Assembly (NCBI RefSeq): GCF_016863275.1
Contig: NZ_BOOO01000043.1
Location: 1 to 61,773 of the forward strand
Origin: Planotetraspora mira
GTDB taxonomy: Bacteria; Actinomycetota; Actinomycetes; Streptosporangiales; Streptosporangiaceae
Direction: 5' to 3'
Length of the DNA: 61,773 bases
Below are positions 1 through 8,133 of this stretch, piece by piece (positions within the stretch are counted from its first letter, which is position 1; each line of letters begins with the position of its first letter). A program made the position numbers and the translations under genes. The notes under the pieces were generated by a model. It saw only the letters and a program-made list of their open reading frames with translations, was not told the origin of the DNA and did no database searches.

Positions 1-429
1 ACCGTCCGGACTTCCAGTGGTGGGACGTTCGGTGAACGATCACGCGGACGCGAGCGTGATCGCGGGAAGGGCGGGTACGGCAGGTCAGATTGAGCCACTC
101 GGCCCGGCCTCGCGCTGTGTATGGGGCCCACTGGTTCGGCGTCGTCGGGACGCCTTGATACCAGGTTTCCCAGATTGGTCGGGCGAGCAGTGGGGGGGCG
201 GTCGTCTCCGCCGTCGGTGAGCGTGATGTCGATCAACGTGCCCCCAGCACGGATGGGCGCGCACAGGTGATGCCCAGCCCGACGATGTGGCCTGCCCGGC
301 TCGCCCGGGATTCACCGGCCGGGCGGCCCGGCTCCGGGAGGGGTAGCCGGAGATCGCCGGAACCGGTGGTGGCCGCCGTCCTCGCCGGGTTAGATGAGCG
401 GAAGGACACGGACGGCGGGAGGCCGGCGG
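1..429. other. Leading stretch without a convincing gene
   Basis: I see no ORF with a ribosome binding site or recognisable protein pattern here. Open frames exist on both strands but read as low-complexity Arg/Pro/Ala strings typical of GC-rich antisense frames. The right end supplies the ribosome binding site (GGGAGG at 418-423) of the next gene. Confidence 0.5.
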
Positions 430-1107
430 GTGGACGGCGAGGTCGGCAGGGCGGAGCTGCAGGGCCGGGCACGTGACGTGCTGGCCTCGGTCGAACGACT
501 CGACGGGCTGGCCGAGGCGCTGCGCCGGTGGCTGCCCCGCCTGGCCGACCCCCGTGACGAGGCCGACTTCCAGGAGGCGGTCGAAGGGCTGGCCGGTTCC
601 CTCGACGAGGCGGCGGTGCGCCGGCTCGGCATGCTGGCGGCCGAGCTGTGGCTGTACCGCGATGCGGCGGCCAGGCAACCGGCACCCCAGCCGCCGCCGG
701 TGGTTCAGCCGGTGCCACCGTCGGTGCCGCTGGAGCCGTCGCCCGCCGCACCTGCCGAGCTGCTCGACATGGTCGTGGACATAGCCTCCTACTTGGCAGC
801 GGCCGCGGCCGGGGGCGTGATCGGCAACCGTACCGACGCCGTGGTCCGCCGCCTGATCGGCAAGGTACGGGTGCGCCTGCGCAAGCGCACCGACGACCGC
901 CAGGCGCCCCTCGACGCCGAGGAGGCGGCCGACGTGGCCAGGGCCGCCGCGCTGGTCCAGGGGTACTCGCTGGACAGGATCACGGAGCTCGGGGCGGAGC
1001 CGCTGGCCGACGGCTCGTGGCTGGTCCGGCTGTCCGCCGGCCGCGAGACGTTGCGGGTCACGGTGCCACCGGGCGATCCCGCGCGCGCCCGCATCCTGAT
1101 CTACTGA
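430..1107 (+). CDS. Hypothetical protein with central Pro-rich linker
   Basis: About 225 residues of unknown function. I chose GTG 430 over the upstream in-frame ATG 394 because GGGAGG sits six bases before the GTG, while the ATG has no Shine-Dalgarno sequence. An N-terminal helical acidic domain (roughly residues 1-95) is followed by a Pro-rich linker, then a short Ala/Gly-rich hydrophobic segment (DIASYLAAAAAGGVIGN) and an Arg-rich C-terminal domain ending in a beta-rich stretch. The hydrophobic segment is borderline for membrane insertion. The two-domain, linker-separated layout is seen in actinobacterial adaptor or effector-like proteins, but I do not recognise the family. It stands alone, convergent with the small gene at 1283-1495. 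Confidence 0.65.
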   Translation: MDGEVGRAELQGRARDVLASVERLDGLAEALRRWLPRLADPRDEADFQEAVEGLAGSLDEAAVRRLGMLAAELWLYRDAAARQPAPQPPPVVQPVPPSVPLEPSPAAPAELLDMVVDIASYLAAAAAGGVIGNRTDAVVRRLIGKVRVRLRKRTDDRQAPLDAEEAADVARAAALVQGYSLDRITELGAEPLADGSWLVRLSAGRETLRVTVPPGDPARARILIY

Positions 1108-1282
1108 CCGGTCACTCCCCGATGGTCGGCGTCGCGCTCCATCCACGCTCCTTCGGTAGCGAGCACCAAACAGGAACGATCGGCGTCCAGACCATCGCGT
1201 GCCCAGCCGGTGAGGTGCGACGTGCAGATGTGCGATTCCACCCGCAGCCGGGACGCTGTGTCTTCCCGGTCAGCCGTGACGC

Positions 1283-1495
1283 TCATGAGAGCACAGGTCC
1301 GCTTCCGTCCGAATGTCCACATCCGCGAAGCCGGCCGAGCACGGCGAGCACGTCGGTGTCGAGAGCCTGAGGCTCGGTCAGCGTTGACTCGACGAAGGTC
1401 CACGTGCCGGGCAGGGCGACGAGGTCGGCCGCTGCCAGTACGGCTCGCAGGCGGCTCTCGGGCTGCTCGGCCGTCTCGTGGCTGATGCTCAACAT
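1283..1495 (-). CDS. Small hypothetical protein, possibly truncated
   Basis: A 70-residue protein starting at ATG 1495, preceded by a good ribosome binding site (GAGGGAG, then AACGACG). It begins MLSISHETAEQPESRLRAVL and continues with a plausible alpha/beta pattern through ALPGTWTFVES. The last ~20 residues (LGRLRGCGHSDGSGPVLS) look unlike the rest, which suggests a frameshifted or truncated remnant of a longer protein. I could not find a convincing continuation in the other frames downstream. It lies 55 bases after the SnoaL-like gene on the same strand and may be co-transcribed with it. Function unknown. Confidence 0.45.
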   Translation of the reverse strand: MLSISHETAEQPESRLRAVLAAADLVALPGTWTFVESTLTEPQALDTDVLAVLGRLRGCGHSDGSGPVLS

Positions 1496-1550
1496 CGTCG
1501 TTCTCCCTCTCTGTACACTGCGCCGTTCACTCGTGCACGTGACGTCCCGG

Positions 1551-1919
1551 TCATGCTTGGCGGGTGGCGTAGTAGGCGTGCACGCGTGCGGCATGGCCGC
1601 CGGCGTCGAGTTCGACCGCGTCGATGACGCGGTTCCCGTTCTCCCTCCGGTAGATGACCGCATATCCGTCCGGCGACAGCAGGATGTCCTCGAGGGCGAA
1701 CCGCAGGTCTGGGACGAGCGCCAGACCGCGGCTGAAATGTTCGCGCAGCTCGTCTTTGCCGCGGAGCGTCCCGTCGGGGCGGCCCCATCGGGCGACGACG
1801 GTGGAGGCGTGGAACTCCACGTCGTCGGCGTAGTGCTCCAGGATCGCGTCGAGGTCGCGACGATTCCACGCCTCGACCCAACGCCGCGCGGCCGCGATCT
1901 TGTCAGTGTCGGTGAGCAT
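1551..1919 (-). CDS. SnoaL-like / NTF2-fold protein
   Basis: A 122-residue protein starting MLTDTDKIAAARRWVEAWN. The pattern of two N-terminal helices (WVEAWNRRDLDAILEHYADDVEF) followed by a beta-rich region (RFALEDILLSPDGYAVIYRRE) is characteristic of the NTF2-like superfamily, whose members include small-molecule isomerases, cyclases and non-catalytic binding proteins. The start at 1919 is preferred to the longer frame (1985) because a GAAAGG-type binding site lies just upstream and homologues begin near this Met. Its substrate cannot be told from sequence. It is divergent from the hydrolase fusion at 2015 with about 95 bases between, so the two may share a control region. Confidence 0.75.
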   Translation of the reverse strand: MLTDTDKIAAARRWVEAWNRRDLDAILEHYADDVEFHASTVVARWGRPDGTLRGKDELREHFSRGLALVPDLRFALEDILLSPDGYAVIYRRENGNRVIDAVELDAGGHAARVHAYYATRQA

Positions 1920-2014
1920 GTCGGTCGGCCTTTCGCCGGAATCGGACGCCCCCAGCGGATGCCCGTCTCGCCACGGATGTCGCATCGTCGATCATGACAG
2001 GTAGAGTCGGGGCT

Positions 2015-3466
2015 GTGAACGTTGCGGTCGCAGCCGGTGTCACCATCCGCTACGACGACTTCGGTCCGCCCGACGGGATACCGGTGCTGGTGGTCCACGG
2101 CCATCCGTTCAACCGCAGCATGTGGGCGCCGCAGGTCGCCGCGCTGGCTCGGGCGGGGTACCGGGTAATCGCCCCGGACCTGCGCGGTTACGGGGACAGC
2201 GACGTTGTGCCCGGCAAGACGCTGCTGTCGGACTTCGCGAATGACCTCAGGGCCCTGCTCGACCACCTGGCCCGGCCGCGGGCCGTGGTGGTCGGCCTGT
2301 CCATGGGCGGCCAGATCGCCATGGAGTTCCACCGGCTGTACCCGCGGCGGGTGTCGGCGCTGGTGCTGGCCGATACCTCCCCGATCGGCGAGACCGACGA
2401 GGGCAAGGCGTTCCGCAGCGCCCTCGCCGACCGGCTGCTCGCCGAGGGGATGGGCGGGTACGCCGCCGAGGTGATCGACAAGATGATCGCGCCCCACCAC
2501 GTCGGGGGACTGCCAGAGGTCGCCGAGCACGTGCTGGGCATGATGCGGAGCACATCGCCGGAGGGCGCCGCCGCGGCCCTGCGCGGGAGGGCCGAGCGAC
2601 CGGACTACTGCGAGACGCTGCGCACCGTCCGCGTTCCGACCCTGATCGTGGTCGGCGCGGACGACCTGTACACGCCGGTGGAGCAAGCGGAGCTCATGCA
2701 TACGCTGGTCGCCGGTTCCGCCCTCGCCGTCATCGACGACGCGGCCCACCTGCCCAACCTGGAACAGCCGGAGCGGTTCAACGCCGCGCTGCTGCGGTTC
2801 CTGGACGCCCACCGGTCCACGCTCACACCACCCCATCCGCTGCTCGGTTACCTCCTCGACGCCGTTGACGGGCGCTTCCCACCCGTCAACGGGGGCGTCA
2901 CCGTGCTGCCGGGTCTGCCCGGCGGCCTGGAATGCTCGGTTGCGTTCACCGGCCACGCGGTCGTCGCCACCACGCTGGCCGCCGTGGACGTGCACGTCCA
3001 CCAGCCGGACGGCTTCGGCGGATCCCTGGCCCCGGACTTTCTGCGTGCCCTTGCCGGTCCCACCGGGTGGATCGGCGTCATCGACGCCACCCTGGTCCAC
3101 CGCGGCACTGGCGGAACCCCGCGCCTGCAACCGCTCGCCGACGCCGACGACCACCCGCGAGTACGGCACGCCCGGGAGTTGCGTACCCAGGTGCGGACGT
3201 TCGGCGACGACCGCGGACTGGTGACGCTGGCCGCCGGGCTCGCCGGACGTGCCGAGCTGAGCATCGAACTGCGCCGTCCGCAGGACGGCAGCCACGGACA
3301 CGGCCGCTCACTCATCACCGACGCACTGACCCTGGTCCCCGACGGCGAACCCATCTTCGCTGCCGTCTCCCCGGGCAACGCCCGATCCCTGCGGGCTTTC
3401 CTCGCCGCGGGATTCAACCCGGTCGGCGCGGAGGTGATCCTGCGGCCCGATCCGGCCCGGGCATGA
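2015..3466 (+). CDS. Alpha/beta hydrolase fused to GNAT-like domain
   Basis: A 483-residue two-domain protein (490 if ATG 1994 is used; GTG 2015 fits the usual start of the hydrolase domain, VNVAVAAGVTIRYDDFG). Residues ~1-265 are an alpha/beta hydrolase: oxyanion HGHPF, nucleophile elbow GLSMGG (Ser ~96), acid region VVGADD and catalytic His in DDAAHLPN. Residues ~270-483 form a second domain ending in GRSLITDAL...GNARSLRAFLAAGF, which resembles the acetyl-CoA-binding end of GNAT acetyltransferases. In related actinobacteria I recall this second domain as a stand-alone protein, so this looks like a gene fusion. The coupling of hydrolysis and acyl transfer is an inference. Substrate unknown. 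Confidence 0.75.
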   Translation: MNVAVAAGVTIRYDDFGPPDGIPVLVVHGHPFNRSMWAPQVAALARAGYRVIAPDLRGYGDSDVVPGKTLLSDFANDLRALLDHLARPRAVVVGLSMGGQIAMEFHRLYPRRVSALVLADTSPIGETDEGKAFRSALADRLLAEGMGGYAAEVIDKMIAPHHVGGLPEVAEHVLGMMRSTSPEGAAAALRGRAERPDYCETLRTVRVPTLIVVGADDLYTPVEQAELMHTLVAGSALAVIDDAAHLPNLEQPERFNAALLRFLDAHRSTLTPPHPLLGYLLDAVDGRFPPVNGGVTVLPGLPGGLECSVAFTGHAVVATTLAAVDVHVHQPDGFGGSLAPDFLRALAGPTGWIGVIDATLVHRGTGGTPRLQPLADADDHPRVRHARELRTQVRTFGDDRGLVTLAAGLAGRAELSIELRRPQDGSHGHGRSLITDALTLVPDGEPIFAAVSPGNARSLRAFLAAGFNPVGAEVILRPDPARA

Positions 3467-3595
3467 CGCCGCAGCTGCCCGCCGCCGGCTCGCCGTACTG
3501 CCACAGCTCCATCGGCGCTTCGCGTTCCCAACGGACATACGACGAGCGGGGATGGCAACCCTTCCTCCCGCGCGTGTGTCGTGCACTGTGATCAT

Positions 3596-4135
3596 TCACG
3601 GCTTGGCCGGGTCGGACTTGAGCGCCGGGTCTGGATTTCCCTGGCAGGTCCATTCGGTCGCTTCGGGGTCCTGGTCCACGGGCCACCAGTCGTCGAGGAT
3701 CGATGGGCCCAAGCAGACCGGACTTGGCGGCTCTTGTGTGGTCGCAGTCTCGGGCTCCGTATCGGATTCGCCGCCGAGCATCTGTGCGGTGTCGGGCTCG
3801 CCGGCAAGCACCTGATCTGACTGTTCGGTCGCCGTGGCCGGGACTTGATCGGTGTTCCTCAACCACTTCACCTTGGTCACGGTGGTGACGGGGTGAGGGG
3901 TCTGCGTGCCGGTGGACGGTGGCCTGGCCAATGGTGAGGGGGACGAGGTGCCGATTGGCGCGACCTTGGAAGCGGGCTGACTGGTGGGCGGTGTGAGACC
4001 GGCCGACGTGACAGGCCGACTGAAGGTCGCGCCGAGGACCAATCCCGCGGGCGCCGCAATCGCGGTACCACCGATGATGAGGAACTGCCACCAGGCCAAC
4101 CGGCGGCGGGTGGGCGGCGGTGAGCCGGTGTCCAT
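3596..4135 (-). CDS. Membrane-anchored secreted hypothetical protein
   Basis: A 179-residue protein. The start ATG 4135 has a strong GGAGG binding site five bases upstream, so the longer open frame to 4333 is rejected. A short basic N-terminus (TRRRLAWW) precedes one hydrophobic segment (residues ~14-36, QFLIIGGTAIAAPAGLVLGA), then a Pro/Ser/Thr-rich extracellular linker and an acidic C-terminus with a Cys pair (CLGPS...EWTC) that could form a disulphide. The layout suggests an N-terminal anchor with an exposed tail. No catalytic motif is visible and the function is unknown. Confidence 0.65.
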   Translation of the reverse strand: MDTGSPPPTRRRLAWWQFLIIGGTAIAAPAGLVLGATFSRPVTSAGLTPPTSQPASKVAPIGTSSPSPLARPPSTGTQTPHPVTTVTKVKWLRNTDQVPATATEQSDQVLAGEPDTAQMLGGESDTEPETATTQEPPSPVCLGPSILDDWWPVDQDPEATEWTCQGNPDPALKSDPAKP

Positions 4136-4564
4136 GCGTTCCTCCGGATGGAGGACTGGACGAATCGGCCCAGCCCTGACAGTCGGCGAGCCGCCAGGAA
4201 CCGGCGGCGCGGAGCCGCGGAAGACTGGGCTCGCTTCCTCTACCTTGGCGGTCGCGGCGCTCAGTGGCTGCTTGCGACACGCGCAGGACCCGCTTCGCGC
4301 GCGATCGGCGATGGCCGTGATCAGCGGCTGCATCAGGCGGGCGGCCGGCGGCCGAACGCTGCGAGGATGCCGCGGCGAGCGCCATCACCAACCGTGTCCG
4401 CGAAAGCGGAGCAAGCTCACGTTTCCCGTCCCTGTGTCGGCCTGCGGTGCCATTGAGATGGTTCAGACTTGGTCACGTGAACCATGTTGACCTTCAGGGC
4501 GAGTTGCGCTTCGGCCCTGCCTTCAGGCGAACAACACGAGGACCCGTGGGGGGTTGATGTCCTG
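4136..4564. other. Divergent intergenic region with inverted repeat
   Basis: A 429-base gap between two divergent genes. The open frames inside look like antisense or chance translation. Near the right gene there is an inverted repeat at 4458-4485 with arms ATGGTTCA and TGAACCAT separated by 12 bases that contain the small palindrome TCACGTGA. It may be an operator for one or both neighbours, but no regulator is adjacent. Confidence 0.4.
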
Positions 4565-4984
4565 ATGAGCGCTGAACCTGCCTTCGAGGATCGGGCGAAC
4601 CCGACCGCTGCAGAGATCCGCAGGTGGGCCTTCTCCGCCGACGCGGAGCACCCGATGCAGGACTGGGATCTGATGGTCGCCACCCCTGACTTGGCCCCGC
4701 ACCTGCTCATCCTTGTCGCCGACCGGAAGTGTCCCCAGCGCACGTTCCTGCTCGGCTGCCTCTACCTCCTGGCGGGGGACGCCGTGCGTACTCAATACCG
4801 CACTCTTGCGAAGGACCGTCTGGCCAAGCTCACCCGCGAGGCGGACGAACTCGGCGACTCTTGGACCCGGACCTGGGCACGGCGGACTCGTGCACTCGTT
4901 GAAAAGCCTGCGACATTCGACTACGACGCATGGTGCGGTCGCGGCTTGGCAAGAGTCCCGATTGAGAAATCCACCCACTGCTGA
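4565..4984 (+). CDS. Hypothetical protein
   Basis: A 139-residue soluble protein starting MSAEPAFEDRANPTAAEIRRW at ATG 4565, chosen because the upstream in-frame residues are not protein-like; the G-rich run near 4549-4554 may act as a binding site. The sequence is rich in Trp, Asp and Arg, with a central conserved-looking segment (TPDLAPHLLILVADRKCP) and helices RTQYRTLAKDRLAKLTREADEL. It resembles conserved hypothetical actinobacterial proteins of 130-150 residues but I do not recognise a named family. It is followed by the remnant of an oxidoreductase. Confidence 0.6.
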   Translation: MSAEPAFEDRANPTAAEIRRWAFSADAEHPMQDWDLMVATPDLAPHLLILVADRKCPQRTFLLGCLYLLAGDAVRTQYRTLAKDRLAKLTREADELGDSWTRTWARRTRALVEKPATFDYDAWCGRGLARVPIEKSTHC

Positions 4985-5154
4985 GGAACATCGGAGTGCT
5001 GTACGGCACCCCGTACAGCGACGTCGCCTCACACGGTCACGCGCCACCGGTCACCATCCGCCGTCCCGTAGGAAGGTGACGGGTGCGGAGATCCCGTCGT
5101 CTCAGTTGGATTGGTCGTACCCCGACCCTCGGTGTGGATTCCTCCATATTGTCA

Positions 5155-5933
5155 GTTCGCCTTGTTCCCGGTGCCCCGTCTCTACGGCGGCGGCATCTAC
5201 TTCCCCGGTGAGCGGATGGCCGACGTGCTGCGAGCCTGGACCGCCTGGCACCCGGGCACACCGGAGACCATGATCTCGTCGTTCGCCGTGCTGCGGCTGC
5301 CACCGTTGCCCGAACTGCCCGAACCACTGCGCGGGGCGTTCGTGGTGCATCTGCGGATCGCCTACAGCGGCACGGCCGCGGACGGCGAGCGGATGATAGC
5401 GCCGCTGCGGGCGGTGGCTCCGGCAGTCCTGGACACCGTGGCGGATATGCCGTACACCGAGGCCGGGTCGATCCACAGCGACCCGGCCGGACCGGTGCCC
5501 TTCTACGAACGGCACATCATGCTGCGGGAGTTCCCCGCTGAGGCGCTGGACAAGCTGGTCGAGCTCGTCGGCCCGGACTCCGGAAGCACCCTGACGGTCG
5601 TCGAGCTGCGTGCCCTGGGCGGGGCGTGGGACCGGGAGCCGGCGGTGCCCAACGCCGTGGCGACCAGAGGCCTGCCGTACGTCGTGTTGGGCGTCGCGGG
5701 CGGTCCGGTGTCGGAGGAGCAGCAGCTCAAGGAGTCGGTCGCCGTGCTGCTCGACGGCTTGGAGCCCTGGCGGGGCGACCGGCGGTTGGTGAACTTCCTC
5801 GCGCCGGAAGAGGCAGACCGAGGCCGCCGCGGTGTACGGACCGGAGCGCTACGAGCGCCTGGCGGCCGTCAAGAAGACCTACGACCCGGCCAACATGTTC
5901 CGGATCAACCACAACGTGGTGCCGGCCGCCTGA
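5155..5933 (+). pseudogene. C-terminal remnant of BBE-type FAD oxidoreductase, frameshifted
   Basis: The reading from about 5155 (FALFPVPRLYGGGIYFPGE) matches the substrate-binding half and C-terminus of berberine-bridge-enzyme-like FAD-linked oxidoreductases. The N-terminal FAD-binding domain that should carry the flavin-linking residues is absent. At about 5815-5822 the frame must shift by one base: the upstream frame ends sensibly at VNFLAPEEAD, and the family's conserved ending (AAAVYGPERYERLAAVKKTY, then DPANMFRINHNVVPAA and TGA 5931-5933) continues in the next frame. Truncation plus frameshift indicate a decayed gene. The adjacent XRE/MmyB regulator (6030-6887) may once have controlled it. 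A sequencing error could explain the shift but not the missing half. Confidence 0.8.
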
Positions 5934-6029
5934 TCAGCGGCGATTCCATAAACGGCGCGCCGGGCAAGAGTGGTCCTGGCCCCCGCGGGTCCTGCCAACC
6001 GGAGTGTGAGGAAGGCACATACTGGATAC

Positions 6030-6887
6030 ATGGACCGCCTCGTGGGGTTGGGGGACTTCCTCCGCTCCCGCCGGGCCCGCCTCAATCCTGAAGACGTCGG
6101 GATAAAGGGTGGAGGGCATAGACGCGTTCCAGGGCTGCGTCGCGAGGAGCTCGCACGACTCGCCGGCGTCAGCGTCGAGTACTACACCCGGCTGGAACAG
6201 GGCCGCAGCAAGAACGCCTCTCCGGTAGTCCTCGACGCGCTCGCCGGCGCACTCCGGCTGGACCAGACCGAACGTGATCACCTGTTTGCGCTGGCCAGCC
6301 CCATCATCGTTCTCGGCCATGGTGGCCCCGAGGGCGCCTGGCAGCGGGTATCACCCCTGACCTATGAGCTGCTCGACGCCCTGAAGGCCGACATCCCGGC
6401 GTGCGTGTTCAGCTATTGCCTGGACATCCTGGCAGCCAACCAGCCGTTCAGGGCCCTGCACATGTGGCATGACCACAGACCGGCACGGGACGACAGCCTC
6501 CCGAGATTCTTCTTCCTGGACCCGAACTCACGCGCGCTGTATCTCGACTGGGAGCGCGTGGCGACCGACGTCACCGCCATGCTCCATTTCGCCCACGGGC
6601 GTCATCCCGGCGATCCGAGGCTCAACGAGCTGATCGGGGAGTTACTGGAAAACAAGGACTTCAGGAGACTATGGGCTGCTCACCATGTATATGAGCGTGC
6701 CTCGGGAACGATTGCCTTTCACCATCCGATCGTCGGGGACTTCTCGCTCCACTACCAACTTCTGCGGCTCCCCGGAGACCCCGAGCAGTTCCTGTTCGTC
6801 TGCACCGCCGCACAGGGATCTCTGTCCGCCTCTGCCCTGGAACGGCTGGCCGAATGGGCCCACAACACAGGTCCATCCTTCCCATGA
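6030..6887 (+). CDS. XRE-family regulator with MmyB-like ligand domain
   Basis: A 285-residue DNA-binding regulator. The N-terminus (LGDFLRSRRARL...RRVPGLRREELARLAGVS, then VEYYTRLEQGR) is the helix-turn-helix of the MmyB/MLTR subgroup of XRE regulators. The C-terminal ~180 residues (ANQPFRALH, FFLDPNSRALYLDWE, FRRLWAAHHVYERASGTIAFHHPIVGDF) are the PAS-like ligand domain of that subgroup, which binds small hydrophobic molecules in characterised cases. ATG 6030 is chosen because the domain begins there; GAGGAAGG lies 14 bases upstream, rather far. Such regulators commonly sit beside an oxidoreductase gene they control. Here the neighbour is a broken FAD oxidoreductase, so the regulator may be orphaned. 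Confidence 0.85.
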   Translation: MDRLVGLGDFLRSRRARLNPEDVGIKGGGHRRVPGLRREELARLAGVSVEYYTRLEQGRSKNASPVVLDALAGALRLDQTERDHLFALASPIIVLGHGGPEGAWQRVSPLTYELLDALKADIPACVFSYCLDILAANQPFRALHMWHDHRPARDDSLPRFFFLDPNSRALYLDWERVATDVTAMLHFAHGRHPGDPRLNELIGELLENKDFRRLWAAHHVYERASGTIAFHHPIVGDFSLHYQLLRLPGDPEQFLFVCTAAQGSLSASALERLAEWAHNTGPSFP

Positions 6888-6928
6888 CTGAAAGGGGCGA
6901 ACTCCGGCAGTGAGCTCCGCTCGTCCGG

Positions 6929-7453
6929 TCATCCGTCATGAACTTTGGCCAGGACCCGCTGCATCAGCACGGTGTCGACCCAGCGGCCGTGCTTGAATCC
7001 CACGCTCGTCAGCCGACCGACGTGGGTGAACCCGAAGCGGCGGTGCAGCGCGGCGGATGCATCGCTGCCGGTATCGGCGATGACCGCGATCATCTGACGT
7101 GCACCGGCCTCTGCGCACCGGGTCACCAGCGCGCCCAGCAGTGCGCTGCCCAGCCCCTGGCCGGTCCAGCCCGGGGCGAGATAGATCGAGTCTTCCACGG
7201 TGTATCGGTAGGCCGGTTTCGGGCGCCATGGCCCGGCGTAGGCATACCCGGCCACTTCGCCGGCCACCTCGGCGACCAGGAATGGAAGGCCCAGGCTGGA
7301 TAGGTCGCCGAGCCGCCCCTGCCACTCGGCGACGGTCGGTGGTGCCTCCTCGAATGTGATCACTGTGTCGGTGACGTAGTGCGCGTAGATCTCGGTCACG
7401 GCTTTCAGGTCTGCGGACAGCGCTGGGCGGGTGAGCGCATGTGGAGCCGACAC
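6929..7453 (-). CDS. GNAT acetyltransferase, phosphinothricin-acetyltransferase-like
   Basis: A 174-residue acetyltransferase. TRPALSADLKAVTEIYAHYV at the N-terminus, the segment TVITFEEAPPTVAEW, the acetyl-CoA loop LAPGWTGQGLGSALLGALV and the ending LHRRFGFTHVGRLTSVGFKHG all match the PAT/MnaT-type GNAT subfamily that N-acetylates phosphinothricin, methionine sulfone or similar amino acid analogues. GTG 7453 is preferred over the longer frame because it has a GAGG site just upstream and the domain starts right after it. It is transcribed away from the XRE-cupin regulator at 7498 across a 44-base gap containing a palindrome, so it is probably that regulator's target. The substrate is not determined. 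Confidence 0.85.
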   Translation of the reverse strand: MSAPHALTRPALSADLKAVTEIYAHYVTDTVITFEEAPPTVAEWQGRLGDLSSLGLPFLVAEVAGEVAGYAYAGPWRPKPAYRYTVEDSIYLAPGWTGQGLGSALLGALVTRCAEAGARQMIAVIADTGSDASAALHRRFGFTHVGRLTSVGFKHGRWVDTVLMQRVLAKVHDG

Positions 7454-7465
7454 GCGACCTCGTTT

Positions 7466-7495
7466 CTCTATAGTGGAATTTGTCCTATTATAGAG
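7466..7495. promoter_or_regulatory. Probable operator between GNAT and XRE-cupin genes
   Basis: An AT-rich imperfect palindrome, CTCTATAGTGGA (7466-7477) and TCCTATTATAGAG (7483-7495), fills most of the 44-base gap between the divergent genes. Its arms match over CTCTATA and GGA with a one-base length difference. It overlaps the likely -10 regions of both promoters (TATAGA-type in both directions), so binding by the adjacent XRE-cupin protein would repress both. Confidence 0.5.
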
Positions 7496-7497
7496 GA

Positions 7498-8076
7498 ATG
7501 TTCGATCTTGTGGCATTGGGCAGCCACATCCAGGCATTGCGACACAGCCGGACCCTGACTCTTCAGCAGTTGGCCGGGGCGGCGGACGTGAGCGTGAGCA
7601 TGCTGTCCTCGGTTGAGCGCGGCCAGAAGGCTCCGACGGTTGTCGTGCTTGCCCGCATCGCGGAGGGGCTCGGTGTACCGCTTGCTCAGCTGGTCGCCCT
7701 GCCCGACGACAATCGCGTCATCGTGCGCCGCGCTGCTGACCAGGACAGCGTCGATGAACCCGGAGGATGGCGGCGGGTCATCCTCACGCCGGTCGTGCCC
7801 GGAGTGAACTTCGAATGGATCCGCTCCACCTTGCCGCCGGACTGTGACGCGGGCCGGTTTCCGGCTTACGCCCCCGGCTCGCACGAGTATGTCGTCGTCG
7901 AGTCCGGAACCCTCCGGCTGACCATCGGAGATGAATCCGTGGACCTGAACGACGGAGACTCGGCGTACTTCGCTGCCGACGTCACCCACGGTTATGCCAA
8001 CGTCGGCCCCGGGCCGTGCACGTACTACGTCGCGGCGCTCATCATGCGGTCCCGCGCGGTCCAACCACGCGCCTGA
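7498..8076 (+). CDS. XRE-family regulator with C-terminal cupin domain
   Basis: A 192-residue regulator. Residues ~8-62 form the helix-turn-helix (LGSHIQALRHSRTLTLQQLA, GAADVSVSMLSSVERGQ, KAPTVVVLARIAEGLGV). The C-terminal half is a single cupin (PAYAPGSHEYVVVESGTLRL, GDSAYFAADVTHGYANVG) of the kind that senses a small ligand in the PuuR-like and related XRE-cupin regulators. The start is ATG 7498; no clear ribosome binding site is spaced correctly and the message may be leaderless. It is divergent from a PAT-like acetyltransferase with an overlapping palindrome between them, the usual layout of a local repressor and its resistance or detoxification target. Confidence 0.85.
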   Translation: MFDLVALGSHIQALRHSRTLTLQQLAGAADVSVSMLSSVERGQKAPTVVVLARIAEGLGVPLAQLVALPDDNRVIVRRAADQDSVDEPGGWRRVILTPVVPGVNFEWIRSTLPPDCDAGRFPAYAPGSHEYVVVESGTLRLTIGDESVDLNDGDSAYFAADVTHGYANVGPGPCTYYVAALIMRSRAVQPRA

Positions 8077-8133
8077 CAAGTCACAGCCGGATGGACAGTT
8101 GGTTGCGGCGCATTGTCGCCTGTGCCTCCGGCG

